Positions 1 to 10,280 are shown, numbered from the stretch's first letter. The stretch is 64,000 bases of DNA from an uncultured Eubacteriales bacterium (GCA_902801255.1 CADCHO010000002.1:1-64000), one strand, 5' to 3'. Notes: generated from the sequence alone by a model not told the origin. A program made the numbers and translations.

Positions 1-39
1 AAGACCGTCTAACCAGCCTATAAATTCACCAACGCTCAT
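1..39 (-). CDS. N-terminus of a leftward gene, possibly an AGCS-type Na+ symporter (partial)
   Basis: Thirteen codons reading MSVGEFIGWLDGL run off the left edge. The start is well supported: an AAGGAGG Shine-Dalgarno lies at 47-53 and a consensus-like promoter lies further upstream at 140-168. The residues resemble the first helix of sodium:alanine/glycine symporters, which often begin with a short segment ending in a D-G or S-G pair before V-W-G. Thirteen residues are too few to assign a family, so the symporter idea is only a guess. Confidence 0.6.
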   Translation of the reverse strand, partial: MSVGEFIGWLDGL

Positions 40-139
40 AAAAAAACCTCCTTAAAAAATCCAATAACTTATAAGAATGGTCGTACTCGTCCAGATCGAT
101 AAAAATACATACTACCCCAATCTGAATCTATACATTTAA

Positions 140-168
140 ATTCTAATGTGTTGAAAATGTGATGTCAA
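140..168 (-). promoter_or_regulatory. Sigma-A-type promoter for the leftward gene
   Basis: On the minus strand, TTGACA (163-168) and TAGAAT (140-145) are separated by exactly 17 bp. Transcription would start near 133, giving a leader of about 95 nt before the start codon at 39. Confidence 0.7.
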
Positions 169-346
169 ACAAAAACATCGTCAAAAAAATGTCAACCATG
201 CCGTCCTAAATTCAAACTCTTGATATTTCAACACTTTGAAAAATCAACGGTTTTCTTAAAGTTTTTTAAAATACTAAAATGGTGTGATATATAGGTTTTA
301 ATGGCTGCTTCGAAGCATACAAGCCTGCGCCTCAGCTGCACTGTTT
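169..346. other. AT-rich intergenic DNA, no gene seen
   Basis: This stretch between the two divergent promoters is AT-rich and holds no plausible open reading frame with a ribosome-binding site on either strand. It may serve as UP-element or regulator-binding DNA for either promoter, but no clear palindrome stands out. Confidence 0.4.
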
Positions 347-378
347 TTGTGGAAATAGCCTCTCAAAAATGATATAAT
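347..378 (+). promoter_or_regulatory. Extended -10 promoter for the Ca2+ ATPase gene
   Basis: TGATATAAT at 370-378 is an extended -10 box with a perfect TATAAT (373-378). A weak TTGTGG lies at 347-352 with a 20-bp spacer, so the TG extension probably compensates. The predicted start near 385 places the hairpin at 394-439 at the very 5' end of the transcript. Confidence 0.6.
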
Positions 379-393
379 TCATCGGTTATCTGC

Positions 394-444
394 GGGATGA
401 GGCCGGGACATCGAAGCGACGATGTCTGCACCTGATCCCACCGG
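394..444 (+). promoter_or_regulatory. Structured 5' leader of the Ca2+ ATPase mRNA
   Basis: An outer stem pairs 394-402 with 431-439 (nine positions, one G-G mismatch). A symmetric 4x4 internal loop (CCGG 403-406 facing TGCA 427-430) separates it from a perfect 7-bp inner stem, GACATCG 407-413 with CGATGTC 420-426. A second CCGG at 441-444 could pair with the loop CCGG as a pseudoknot. No T-tract follows, so it is not an intrinsic terminator. I compared it from memory with yybP-ykoY, fluoride and NiCo riboswitch cores and saw no convincing match. Confidence 0.45.
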
Positions 445-489
445 TCAAAAACAGTTAAAAAAGAGAATAAAAAAGGGGGATCATTAACC

Positions 490-3225
490 ATGAAAGAAGG
501 TTACAGACCGTATCTGGAGTCCGTCGAATCGGTTCTCACCGAGACCGGTTCCGGAGCAACGGGACTGTCTTCCGCGGAAGCGGCGGCAAGGCTCGAAGCG
601 AACGGACCAAACAAGCTTATTGAAGCAAAAAAGAGGAGCAGCATCGCAAGATTCTTCGATCAGATGAAGGATCCGATGATCATAATCCTGCTCGCGGCGG
701 CAGTTCTTTCGCTGATCACTTCGCTGTATCAGCATGAGAATCCGTCGGATGTATTTATCATATTATTTGTAGTCGTGCTCAACTCCGTGCTCGGAGTCGT
801 GCAGGAGAACAAGGCTGAAGAAGCTATTGCTGCGCTGAAGCAGATGACCGCTGCTAAGTCGAAGGTTCTGCATGACGGACAGATCGTCAGCATAGAGAGC
901 AGCGAACTCGTAGTAGGTGACGTTGTGATACTTGAGGCAGGAGACAGTATCCCAGCCGATGGACGTATCATAGAAGAAGCGTCGATGAAGGTAGAGGAGG
1001 CCGCGCTGACCGGAGAGTCGGTGCCGGTCACCAAGCAGAGCGATGCTCTTGAGCTTGCTGCCAATGCCAAGGACGTACCTCTCGGTGACAGACGCAACAT
1101 GATTTATATGGGAAGCACTGTTGTTTACGGCAGAGGCAAGGCTGTCATAACAGGCACAGGCATGGATACAGAGATGGGCAAGATCGCTGACGCCATATCT
1201 CAGGCAGAGGAGGAGCTTACACCGCTGCAGATCAAGCTGGCACAGCTCTCGCGCATTCTCACCAAGCTGGTGCTCGGCATCTGCGCGTTCATATTCGTAC
1301 TCGGAGTCATCAAGGCCGGACACCTCAGCATGGACGTTATGATCGATACTTTCATGCTGGCTATCTCACTTGCTGTAGCAGCTATACCGGAAGGACTCGT
1401 TGCGGTAGTCACCATCGTTCTTTCGATAGGTGTCACCAAGATGTCGCACAGGAACGCAGTCATCAGGAGGCTCACTGCTGTTGAGACTCTCGGCTGCGCT
1501 CAGATCATCTGCTCGGACAAGACGGGTACACTCACTCAGAACAAGATGACTGTCGTCGACTACGCAGGTCATGACAGAGACCTTCTTGCCGCAGGCATGG
1601 CTCTTTGCTGTGACGCGGAGCTGAAGATCGGTGAAGACGGTACCGAAGAGGTGGTGGGCGAGCCGACAGAAGCTGCCCTCGTAGCTTATTCTTCAGTACA
1701 GAACCTGCCGAAGACTGAGCTCGTCAATCTCTTCCCGCGTGTTGGAGAAGCGCCGTTCGACTCAGGCCGCAAGATGATGTCCACAGTTCACAAGAACAAC
1801 GACATGGATTCTCCTGCCGGACTGGAAACAGAGCTTGATAAACTAATCGCGAGATCAGAATACGTGCAGTTCACAAAGGGAGCGCCTGACGTAGTGCTCA
1901 GACACTCCACGCACATACTGACAGACCACGGAATAGAACCGCTGACTGAAGAGCTGGCGGCAAATGTAAAAAGAGACAATGCCAGGATGGCGGGCAAGGC
2001 TCTCAGAGTCCTCTCGCTCGCAGCACGTGTTTACCACGAGAGACCGAGCGACTTCTCTGACGAAGCGCTTGAGCAGAAGCTCATCTTCGTAGGACTGGTT
2101 GGCATGATCGACCCGATCAGACCTGAGGTCAAGGCTGCTGTAGCTGAATGCCGCACGGCAGGAATCAGACCTATCATGATCACCGGCGACCAGCTTGACA
2201 CGGCTGTAGCTATCGGCAAGGACCTCGGCATCATAGAAAGTTCGGATGACGCTGTACTCGGAGCTGCACTCGACGACATGAGCGACGAGGAACTCCTCAA
2301 CAAGGTGGGCACGTACTCAGTTTATGCAAGGGTACAGCCTGAGCATAAGGTAAGGATAGTAAAGGCATGGCGTGCCAGAAAGATGGTAACTGCCATGACA
2401 GGCGACGGAGTAAATGATGCGCCGGCGATCAAGTCTGCTGACATAGGTGTCGGCATGGGAATCACCGGTACGGATGTCACGAAGAACGTTGCTGACATGA
2501 TACTTGCGGATGACAACTTCGCAACGATAGTTTCGGCTGTCGAAGAGGGGCGCCGCATCTACTCAAATATCAGAAAGTCGATACAGTTCCTGCTCGCAAC
2601 CAATATAAGTGAGGTGCTGTCGATACTCATCGCCACGATACTGAACTTCACGATCCTCAAGCCGGCACACCTGCTCTGGATCAACCTGATCACCGATTCG
2701 CTTCCGGCACTTGCGCTCGGAATGGAAGAGGGCGAAGGCGATGCCATGAAGCAGAAGCCTAGAAGCGCGCGTGAAGGAGTCTTCGCGGGCGGCATGGATG
2801 TGGATATTGTTTATCAGGGAGCTGTCACTACACTCCTGGTACTTACAGCGTACTTTATCGGTGAGTTTCTTGAGACCGGACAGTGGCACATAGTTGCCAG
2901 CAATGACGGCATCACAATGGCATTTCTGACGATGTCCATGACCGAGATATTCCACTCGTTCAACATGAGATCCCGCAGACAGTCGCTGTTCAAGCTCACG
3001 AAACAGAACCTCTGGCTCTGGGGATCGGCTGCAATGGCTCTTCTGCTGACGACTGTAGTGATCGAAATACCTGCTCTGGCAGCGCTCTTCGAGTTCACTA
3101 CGATCAGCATGAAGGAGTACGGCATCGCCATGGGACTTGCGATACTTATTATTCCTATCGTTGAGATCGTAAAGGCGTTCCAGCGTGCCTCAGCCCGCAG
3201 AAAGGGCGAGGAGCTCAGGAGCTGA
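490..3225 (+). CDS. P2A-type calcium-transporting ATPase
   Basis: A 911-residue P-type ATPase that most likely exports Ca2+ across the cytoplasmic membrane using ATP. In order it shows an N-terminal cation-ATPase region, TGES in the actuator domain (about 174), the PEGL bend of membrane helix 4 (about 300), the phosphorylated aspartate in DKTGTLT (D343), TGDGVNDAP (about 637), and a C-terminal six-helix half. Ca2+-site residues typical of P2A pumps are present: NxxE near 705-708 and N-L-x-T-D near 732-736. This separates it from P1B metal pumps and K+/Na+ pumps. The ATG follows AAAAAGGGGGATC. A MATE gene follows without an obvious terminator. Substrate is inferred from motifs; Mn2+ is possible as a second substrate. 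Confidence 0.93.
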   Translation: MKEGYRPYLESVESVLTETGSGATGLSSAEAAARLEANGPNKLIEAKKRSSIARFFDQMKDPMIIILLAAAVLSLITSLYQHENPSDVFIILFVVVLNSVLGVVQENKAEEAIAALKQMTAAKSKVLHDGQIVSIESSELVVGDVVILEAGDSIPADGRIIEEASMKVEEAALTGESVPVTKQSDALELAANAKDVPLGDRRNMIYMGSTVVYGRGKAVITGTGMDTEMGKIADAISQAEEELTPLQIKLAQLSRILTKLVLGICAFIFVLGVIKAGHLSMDVMIDTFMLAISLAVAAIPEGLVAVVTIVLSIGVTKMSHRNAVIRRLTAVETLGCAQIICSDKTGTLTQNKMTVVDYAGHDRDLLAAGMALCCDAELKIGEDGTEEVVGEPTEAALVAYSSVQNLPKTELVNLFPRVGEAPFDSGRKMMSTVHKNNDMDSPAGLETELDKLIARSEYVQFTKGAPDVVLRHSTHILTDHGIEPLTEELAANVKRDNARMAGKALRVLSLAARVYHERPSDFSDEALEQKLIFVGLVGMIDPIRPEVKAAVAECRTAGIRPIMITGDQLDTAVAIGKDLGIIESSDDAVLGAALDDMSDEELLNKVGTYSVYARVQPEHKVRIVKAWRARKMVTAMTGDGVNDAPAIKSADIGVGMGITGTDVTKNVADMILADDNFATIVSAVEEGRRIYSNIRKSIQFLLATNISEVLSILIATILNFTILKPAHLLWINLITDSLPALALGMEEGEGDAMKQKPRSAREGVFAGGMDVDIVYQGAVTTLLVLTAYFIGEFLETGQWHIVASNDGITMAFLTMSMTEIFHSFNMRSRRQSLFKLTKQNLWLWGSAAMALLLTTVVIEIPALAALFEFTTISMKEYGIAMGLAILIIPIVEIVKAFQRASARRKGEELRS

Positions 3226-3302
3226 AATCGTTCAAAATAAACATTCAAATATATATGGACAATAACAACAATAAACACGTTAATGAAGAACAGGAAAGCA
3301 AT

Positions 3303-4700
3303 ATGACGAAAAAGCGCGACTCGGACAAGCTCGGTACTGAGCCGGTCCACCCGCTGCTGCTCAGGATGTCGGCGCCTCTCGCGGTGTCGATGTTCGTCAT
3401 GGCGCTCTATAATATTGTAGACTCGATCTACCTCGGACATTACAGCACGGATTCGCTGACTGCGGTCTCATACTGTTTCCCGTTCCAGAACCTTAACGTA
3501 GCGTTCGGTATCGGTACAGCAGTAGGTATGAGCGCGCTGCTCTCCAGATATCTCGGAGCTAAGCAGTACGACAAGGCAGACAAGGTGGCGCATAACGGAT
3601 TCATTCTGGCAGCCATCAACTACACGATCTTCTTCGTGATAGGCTGCTTTGCGGGTCCTATCATGAGACTCATCACTTCGGCCAACACCGATCCGATGAT
3701 AATATCCGAGGGAACCGCATATCTCAGGATAACTCAGTGGCTCTCGATCGCTCCGATGATACAGTCGATGTTTGAGAGACTGCTCCAGGGAACCGGCAAG
3801 ACGAACTACATTTTCTACATGCAGGTGTCGAGTACTCTGTTCAACGCGGTAGTCGATCCTATCCTCATATTCGGATTCTTCGGGCTCCCGGCCATGGGAG
3901 CAAAAGGCGCTGCTCTTGCGACAGTATTCGGACAGATACTCGGATGCATACTTGGATTCACGTTCAACAGAAAGTTCAATAAAGAGGTGGAGCTTTCCGT
4001 ACACAAGCTCCGTCCGCACTGGCAGACCATGAAGGAGATTTACAGGATCGGTATACCTTCGATTGTGCTGCAGTCTGTCGGAGCTGTCATGAACTTCAGC
4101 CTCAACAAGATTCTTGCATCGTTCTCCGACCTTGCGGTCACTACTTTCGGAGTGTACTTCAAGCTGCAGAGCTTCGTATTCATGCCTCTCTTCGGCATGA
4201 ACAACGCTTCGGTACCTATCATTGCGTACAACTACGGAGCAGACAGAAGGGACAGGCTCGAGAAAGCCATGAGCATAGGCGTCAGATACGGCATCGGAGT
4301 GATGTCAGTCGGTACGCTCATATTCTGGCTCTTCCCTGAGCAGCTTATGGCACTGTTCAGTGCTCCGCCTGAGATGGTATCGATGGGAGTGGTAGCGCTG
4401 CATATTATATCGCTCAACTTCCCGTTCGCGGGGTACGCGATCATGAGGGGAGCAGCCTTCCAGGCGCTTGGCAAGAGCGTGTACAGCATGAACATCTCGC
4501 TGGTGAGACAGCTGCTCATCATAATCCCTTGCGCTTACACTTTCGCGAAGATCGGCGGAGTAAACATGGTGTGGTGGGCATTCCCTTGCGCTGAGGTCGC
4601 CGGATTTACGATGTCTGCGCTCTATACGAAACGTATAAGAAGGAATATAATAAGCAAAATGACACCGCGTGACGCGGAGGGAAATGTAATAGAAGCATGA
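3303..4700 (+). CDS. MATE family efflux transporter
   Basis: A 465-residue membrane protein with about twelve hydrophobic segments in two homologous halves. It matches the multidrug and toxic compound extrusion family, which exports cationic drugs or metabolites by Na+ or H+ antiport. The opening region (HPLLLRMSAPLAVSMF, then a VDSIYLG segment) is typical of the first MATE helices. An upstream in-frame ATG exists at 3255, but it lacks a ribosome-binding site, while AGGAAAG precedes the ATG at 3303 by a good distance, so the shorter start is chosen. The last four bases overlap the next gene (ATGA), indicating translational coupling. The natural substrate is unknown. Confidence 0.92.
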   Translation: MTKKRDSDKLGTEPVHPLLLRMSAPLAVSMFVMALYNIVDSIYLGHYSTDSLTAVSYCFPFQNLNVAFGIGTAVGMSALLSRYLGAKQYDKADKVAHNGFILAAINYTIFFVIGCFAGPIMRLITSANTDPMIISEGTAYLRITQWLSIAPMIQSMFERLLQGTGKTNYIFYMQVSSTLFNAVVDPILIFGFFGLPAMGAKGAALATVFGQILGCILGFTFNRKFNKEVELSVHKLRPHWQTMKEIYRIGIPSIVLQSVGAVMNFSLNKILASFSDLAVTTFGVYFKLQSFVFMPLFGMNNASVPIIAYNYGADRRDRLEKAMSIGVRYGIGVMSVGTLIFWLFPEQLMALFSAPPEMVSMGVVALHIISLNFPFAGYAIMRGAAFQALGKSVYSMNISLVRQLLIIIPCAYTFAKIGGVNMVWWAFPCAEVAGFTMSALYTKRIRRNIISKMTPRDAEGNVIEA

Positions 4701-5296
4701 CAGAAAAAGAGCAGGTCAGAAAAACAATACGTGAAAAGATCAAAGCGACTTCTGAAGAGTACAGGAGCAGCGCTTCAGCTGCGATCGCTTTGAATGTGCT
4801 CACAATGCCTGAGGTTCGCGACTGCAAGACGATACTCGCGTACTTTTCTGTAGGCAAGGAACCTGCTACGCTTGCGCTTATCAGCAAACTGCTTGAAGAA
4901 GGCAAAAGAGTTTGTCTGCCGCTATGCGTAGACCTCGATGAAGAGGGTCACAGGACGGGTATTGTGGATGCCATGGAGGCCAGAGTAATCAAGAGTTTTG
5001 ATGATCTGGTGCCGGGCGCTTACGGGATACCTGAGCCTTCTGCAGATACCGAGATGATGCTGCCTGAGTATGTAGACCTGATCATACTGCCGTGCATCTC
5101 ATGCGACAGGAACTGCAACAGGATAGGTCACGGAGCAGGATATTACGATAAATACTTAACCAGGGTGAGAAAAGACTGCTTCACTCTGGCTATGTGCTAC
5201 GAGGAGATCCTCGCAGACGAGATACCGACAGAGCCTCACGACAGACCTGTCGATGCAGTTGTAACTGAAAAACAGATTTACCGATGGCGTCGCTAA
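4697..5296 (+). CDS. 5-formyltetrahydrofolate cyclo-ligase
   Basis: A 199-residue cytosolic enzyme of the MTHFS family, which converts 5-formyl-THF to 5,10-methenyl-THF using ATP and so returns a storage folate to one-carbon metabolism. The diagnostic glycine-rich signature GHGAGYYDKYL starts near residue 144, and an N-terminal lysine/arginine-rich helix precedes it as in the family. Length is normal (about 180-200). The gene overlaps the MATE stop by 4 bp and the pair probably forms one transcript. There is no sequence reason to link its function to the exporter beyond shared transcription. Confidence 0.93.
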   Translation: MTEKEQVRKTIREKIKATSEEYRSSASAAIALNVLTMPEVRDCKTILAYFSVGKEPATLALISKLLEEGKRVCLPLCVDLDEEGHRTGIVDAMEARVIKSFDDLVPGAYGIPEPSADTEMMLPEYVDLIILPCISCDRNCNRIGHGAGYYDKYLTRVRKDCFTLAMCYEEILADEIPTEPHDRPVDAVVTEKQIYRWRR

Positions 5297-5321
5297 CTGA
5301 GAACGTAAAATTATATTCCTT

Positions 5322-5353
5322 GAGGAGCCTGACGTTACAATTGCAGGCACCTC
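5322..5353 (+). promoter_or_regulatory. Hairpin in the trpS leader
   Basis: An inverted repeat pairs 5322-5331 with 5344-5353 (ten positions, one mismatch) around a 12-nt loop. It lies between the folate ligase stop and trpS. The following bases are TAAATAAAT, not a T-tract, so it is a weak terminator or a leader or operator element. No T-box core was found here. Confidence 0.4.
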
Positions 5354-5385
5354 TAAATAAATATCGATAAAAGTTTGACCGATAA

Positions 5386-6492
<1,107 letters not shown>

Positions 6493-6502
6493 TTCAAATA
6501 AT

Positions 6503-6533
6503 ACAGCCCGGGCTTAGTGCTTCCGGGCTGTTT
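6503..6533 (+). terminator. Terminator after trpS
   Basis: ACAGCCCGG (6503-6511) pairs perfectly with CCGGGCTGT (6523-6531) around an 11-nt loop. The T-tract is short (TTT), so termination may be incomplete. Confidence 0.7.
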
Positions 6534-6582
6534 GCATTAACAAAACGGCAGGTAAAAGCGGTACGGACAGAGGTGTACGGAA

Positions 6583-7557
6583 ATGAAAGCGTTTATTGAA
6601 AAAGTGACAAGACCATGCAGAAGACCGACTGACTTCTTACTGCTTGCGGCGTTCTTCTCTCTGGTGCTGGTAATTGTGGGAGATATCGTTTCTTCTGCTG
6701 TGTTCAGATTCTTTAGTATACAGGATAAACTGATCGCCTGGAGCGGAAGCGATAATATCGGGACGTTCCTCGGCATGTATCTGAGTACCTTCGGCGTATG
6801 GGTCGCATTTCTTCTGTTTGCCTGTATCTTTAAAAGAAACAGGCCTATGCTGAAAGCACTGGCCCCAAACAGGAGTCTTAACAATATAAAGGGCATTTTA
6901 CTGGGCCTGCTGCTTGGATTCGGAGCGAACGGATTCTGCGTTCTTATGTCGTATCTGACCGGCGACATCAAGCTTTCCTACAACGGGACAGACTGGAAGC
7001 TGCTGATAGTTTTCCTGATCTGCGTTTTCATTCAATCCAGTTCTGAAGAGGTCACGGACAGGCTCTATGTGTACCAGAAACTCAGGCGGAGATACCGCAG
7101 CCCGCTGGTTGCTATACTCTTCAGTTCGATAGTCTTCATGGCAATGCACATGTTCAATCCGGGATTTACTGCTACAGCAGGATCCCAGATATTCCTGGCG
7201 GGTGTCATCTGGTCGCTGTTCGTGTATTACTATGACAGCATCTGGGTTGCTTTCTGGTTCCATACTGCATGGAACTACACACAGAACATTATTTTCGGAC
7301 TGCCTAACAGCGGTATCATTTCAGAGTACTCAATATTTAAACTTGAAGCGGCATCTGCCAGAAACGGCCTGTTCTATAATGTAAACTTCGGAGTTGAAGG
7401 AAGTATCGGATCATCTCTCATACTGTTAGTTATAATCATCGTGCTGATCGTCATCAACAGAGGAAAGCCTGAAAAGAAAGACTATTGGGCAGAAGCAGAA
7501 AAGGTGGCGGCTGAGGAGAGCGAAATGATGGCTTCGGCGGGTATACCGGATAGATAA
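6583..7557 (+). CDS. CPBP family intramembrane metalloprotease
   Basis: A 324-residue membrane protein of the CPBP (CAAX protease and bacteriocin-processing, Abi) family. All three active-site motifs are present in order: EEVTDR (about 155-160, the EExxxR motif), FMAMH (185-189, FxxxH) and HTAWN (227-231, HxxxN). About eight hydrophobic segments surround them. Family members cleave membrane peptides or give bacteriocin self-immunity; the substrate here is unknown. GAGGTG precedes the ATG. The downstream ClC gene starts 2 bp after the stop, so the two are co-transcribed and probably co-translated. Confidence 0.9.
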   Translation: MKAFIEKVTRPCRRPTDFLLLAAFFSLVLVIVGDIVSSAVFRFFSIQDKLIAWSGSDNIGTFLGMYLSTFGVWVAFLLFACIFKRNRPMLKALAPNRSLNNIKGILLGLLLGFGANGFCVLMSYLTGDIKLSYNGTDWKLLIVFLICVFIQSSSEEVTDRLYVYQKLRRRYRSPLVAILFSSIVFMAMHMFNPGFTATAGSQIFLAGVIWSLFVYYYDSIWVAFWFHTAWNYTQNIIFGLPNSGIISEYSIFKLEAASARNGLFYNVNFGVEGSIGSSLILLVIIIVLIVINRGKPEKKDYWAEAEKVAAEESEMMASAGIPDR

Positions 7558-7558
7558 A

Positions 7559-9265
7559 ATGAGAGAAACAGAAAAAAGCAGCGGATCGCCGGCTGTGGCA
7601 AATCTTGAACGGCGGAAGAGATTCAAATATGTGTTAATAGCTGAGGGCACCCTGATAGGCTTTATTACAGGGGCCCTTATTTCCGTGTTCAGACTTATGC
7701 TGACCGGAGCAGACAGGCTAAGGGGCATGCTTGTTGACTTCACGCATGAAGGTGGAGTGCCTGCGGCACTCATATGCGCAGCGATACTTATAGTGATAGC
7801 TGTGATCGTATCCTGGCTGCTCGGGAGGGAGCCGGATATCGCCGGCTCGGGCATCCCGCAGGCTGAGGCTGAGCTCAGAGGGCAGAAGGATATGAACTGG
7901 TGGCGTGTGATCGTCTGCAAGATGACGGGATGCGCGCTGGCGATAGGAGGCGGACTTGCGCTTGGCCGGGAGGGGCCGAGCATTCAGCTCGGCTCGATGG
8001 TCGGCAAGGGGGTGGCCAGGGCCGGCCATCGCCTGCTCACCGAGGAGCGCCTTCTTATTACATGCGGAGCGGGAGCAGGCCTCTCGGCCGCATTCGGAGC
8101 ACCGCTCGCAGGCGCCATATTCAGTCTCGAAGAGCTCCACAGGAATTTTTCGGCTGAAGTCCTCCTTACCACTATGGCTGCCAGTGCGGCAGGAGACTTT
8201 GTAGTCGCAAATGTTCTGGGATTCACGCCTGTCTTCGGTTTTGATATCGAGCACGCCCTTCCGCTCAGGTATTACTGGGCGCTTATACTGCTCGGACTGA
8301 TATTGGGCGTATTCGGCGGGTTTTACAACAGAACGATAGCATGGATGCAGGACAGGTTTGATCATCTTGGAAAAACATTCTCAAGATTAGTCTGCAGTAT
8401 GCTTGGCAGAAGATACAGCATAATAAGCGATGGGCTGCATCCTACGATTCCGGGTGAGCGCTTTGAAAGGACGGGACGCATGCTTGCGGCATTCGCTCTT
8501 GCATATATACTTTTCTTCATTTATCCTGATGCTCTGGGCAGTGGCAGCGGACTTGTGGGCAGGATAAGTCATGGCGAGTTCGCACTCGGAGCTCTGGCAG
8601 TCCTGCTCATTATCAAGTTCATATTCTCGACAGCGAGCTTCGGATCGGGCTCACCGGGCGGCATATTCCTGCCGCTGCTGGTACTTGGTGCCGTTACCGG
8701 CGGATTCTTTTCAAGACTGCTTGGGCTGGCCGGTCTGGATCAGAGTTACATAACCGCATTTGTGGTTACTGCGATGGCAGGCTACTTCGCTGCGATAGTG
8801 CGTGCTCCTGTAACGGGAGTAGTTCTTATTACCGAGATGACAGGAGACTTTACTACTCTGCTGCCTCTCGTGCTCACTTCACTCATAGCATACCTGGTCG
8901 CCGAACTCCTGGGCACAAAACCGATCTATACGCAGCTTCTCGAAAGAAGTCTCGGGAAGTCTCCTGCAGGCAGAGCCTCCGAAGGCCGCAGAGCATCGCT
9001 GCGTGACAGAAAGACAGTCATCGATGCGGAGGTAGATGTCGGCTCGCATATGGACGGAAAAACTGTCGCGGAATTCGGTCTGCCTCTCGGCACTCTGATA
9101 GTTTCAGTAGTGCGCGAAGGCATCGAAATAATCCCTGACGGACACACGATACTGAGGGCAGGCGATGAGCTCGAGATACTCACGAGGGAGAACGATCTCG
9201 CTGATGTCGAAAGCATAATAGATTTTGCCTGCCGGACGGTAGAGCAAGAAAAGGTTGACAATTAA
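7559..9265 (+). CDS. ClC family H+/Cl- exchange transporter with TrkA-C domain
   Basis: A 568-residue ClC-type anion transporter. The ion-path signatures are present: GSGIP (about 96), GREGP with the gating glutamate (about 136-140), and GSGSPGG (about 362). The gating glutamate is compatible with a proton-coupled exchanger. After the last membrane helix comes a soluble tail (about 485-568) resembling the RCK/TrkA-C ligand-binding domain, which is found in many Firmicutes ClC proteins and likely regulates gating. It begins 2 bp after the CPBP stop with no strong ribosome-binding site, so translation is probably coupled. Fluoride-specific ClC-F proteins lack this exact combination. Confidence 0.93.
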   Translation: MRETEKSSGSPAVANLERRKRFKYVLIAEGTLIGFITGALISVFRLMLTGADRLRGMLVDFTHEGGVPAALICAAILIVIAVIVSWLLGREPDIAGSGIPQAEAELRGQKDMNWWRVIVCKMTGCALAIGGGLALGREGPSIQLGSMVGKGVARAGHRLLTEERLLITCGAGAGLSAAFGAPLAGAIFSLEELHRNFSAEVLLTTMAASAAGDFVVANVLGFTPVFGFDIEHALPLRYYWALILLGLILGVFGGFYNRTIAWMQDRFDHLGKTFSRLVCSMLGRRYSIISDGLHPTIPGERFERTGRMLAAFALAYILFFIYPDALGSGSGLVGRISHGEFALGALAVLLIIKFIFSTASFGSGSPGGIFLPLLVLGAVTGGFFSRLLGLAGLDQSYITAFVVTAMAGYFAAIVRAPVTGVVLITEMTGDFTTLLPLVLTSLIAYLVAELLGTKPIYTQLLERSLGKSPAGRASEGRRASLRDRKTVIDAEVDVGSHMDGKTVAEFGLPLGTLIVSVVREGIEIIPDGHTILRAGDELEILTRENDLADVESIIDFACRTVEQEKVDN

Positions 9266-9367
9266 TAAAATTCACACATTCAACGAATAACATGCACAGT
9301 AGGATGTTACAATTCCTTTGTACGGTCAGTAAGCAGGTAAAGATGCTTCTGCATCAACGGATGTAAT

Positions 9368-10024
9368 ATGATCAGAAAAGTGATTGGAATCTACTATAGC
9401 CCGGCCGGAGGCACGGAGATAATGACCGAGACTCTGGCACGGAAAATAGGAAAGATACTCGACGATTGCAGCCCGCTGGGAGTAAACGTTGAGTGTTTCG
9501 ATATGCTCAAGACACAAAGCGACAATATCGTCTTTGACGATGAAACTGTTGCTGTCATAGGCATGCCTGCTTATGTAGGAAAGATTCCGCTTCCTGCTGC
9601 AGCTGCCCTGCGAAGGATTGCAGGCAACGGGGCGATGACTCTGACGGCTGTCTCATATGGCGGACGCAAGTACGGCAATGCACTTTTTGAGCTCAAGAGG
9701 CTGTCAGAGGAATGTGGCTTTAAGGCCATCGGCGCCGGAGCATTCATGGTCAGTTACATGGCAAGGAGGGGCAGTTCCAGAAGCGCGGTACCATCCATTG
9801 ACGGCGAAGCAATCATGGATTTCAGCAAGGCGGCATCCGAAAAGATCAAGAGACTCGCAGGCTGCGAGATAGAAGAGCTCAGAATCAAGCCTATGCCTGT
9901 GGAAGTGAACGGCAGGATGCCTGTACACAAAATAAGCAGGATCTCACCGAAAGCTGCTGCGATCGCACAGGGAGTGTTCAATCGCATGAGCGTTCTGAGA
10001 AGAAAATCAGAGTGGTTCTTATAG
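9368..10024 (+). CDS. Flavodoxin-like protein without the ferredoxin domain
   Basis: A 218-residue protein whose first 150 residues resemble EFR1-type flavodoxins: an SPAGGTEIM phosphate-binding loop near the N-terminus, a MPAYVGKIP segment and a YGGRKYGNAL segment that would border FMN. EFR1 proteins normally continue into two 4Fe-4S clusters, but this protein ends without any CxxCxxC pattern, so it is a flavodoxin half only. A weak extended -10 (TGTTACAAT, 9305-9313) and a small hairpin (9341-9353) lie upstream. The ribosome-binding site is poor (GGATG). It probably carries electrons; the partner is unknown. Confidence 0.7.
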   Translation: MIRKVIGIYYSPAGGTEIMTETLARKIGKILDDCSPLGVNVECFDMLKTQSDNIVFDDETVAVIGMPAYVGKIPLPAAAALRRIAGNGAMTLTAVSYGGRKYGNALFELKRLSEECGFKAIGAGAFMVSYMARRGSSRSAVPSIDGEAIMDFSKAASEKIKRLAGCEIEELRIKPMPVEVNGRMPVHKISRISPKAAAIAQGVFNRMSVLRRKSEWFL

Positions 10025-10040
10025 ATTGTATACAAAATAG

Positions 10041-10127
10041 GCCTTTGCACACCAAAAACATGGGAATGCAAAGGCAAGTGAACAACAAATAACAATGGTG
10101 CTTCCATAAGAGGAACACCTCTTTTTT
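10041..10127 (+). terminator. Double hairpin with intrinsic terminator
   Basis: A perfect 9-bp stem (GCCTTTGCA 10041-10049 with TGCAAAGGC 10067-10075) is followed by a short terminator: AAGAGG (10108-10113), loop AACA, CCTCTT (10118-10123) and a T-tract to 10127. It ends the flavodoxin-like transcript. No T-box core sequence was found in it. Confidence 0.65.
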
Positions 10128-10181
10128 ATGTAAAGATGTCCTGAAAATACTGAAATATCAAGCTGTAAACGAAAAAACAGA

Positions 10182-10210
10182 TTGACCGGGCGACACAAGT
10201 ATCATAAAAT
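10182..10210 (+). promoter_or_regulatory. Promoter of the HMGL-family enzyme gene
   Basis: TTGACC (10182-10187) and TAAAAT (10205-10210) are separated by 17 bp. The predicted start near 10217 lies downstream of an in-frame ATG at 10182, which rules that ATG out as the translation start. Confidence 0.7.
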
Positions 10211-10280
10211 ACGTGTATACATTTTGAGGCATATGTGGCATATATTGTGCCGCTACGAAAAAGGGCCGGAGGATTTGAAC

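Noticed and set aside
10025..10280. T-box leader
   Set aside because: Hairpins and a terminator are present, but the T-box core sequence is absent and a promoter follows the terminator.
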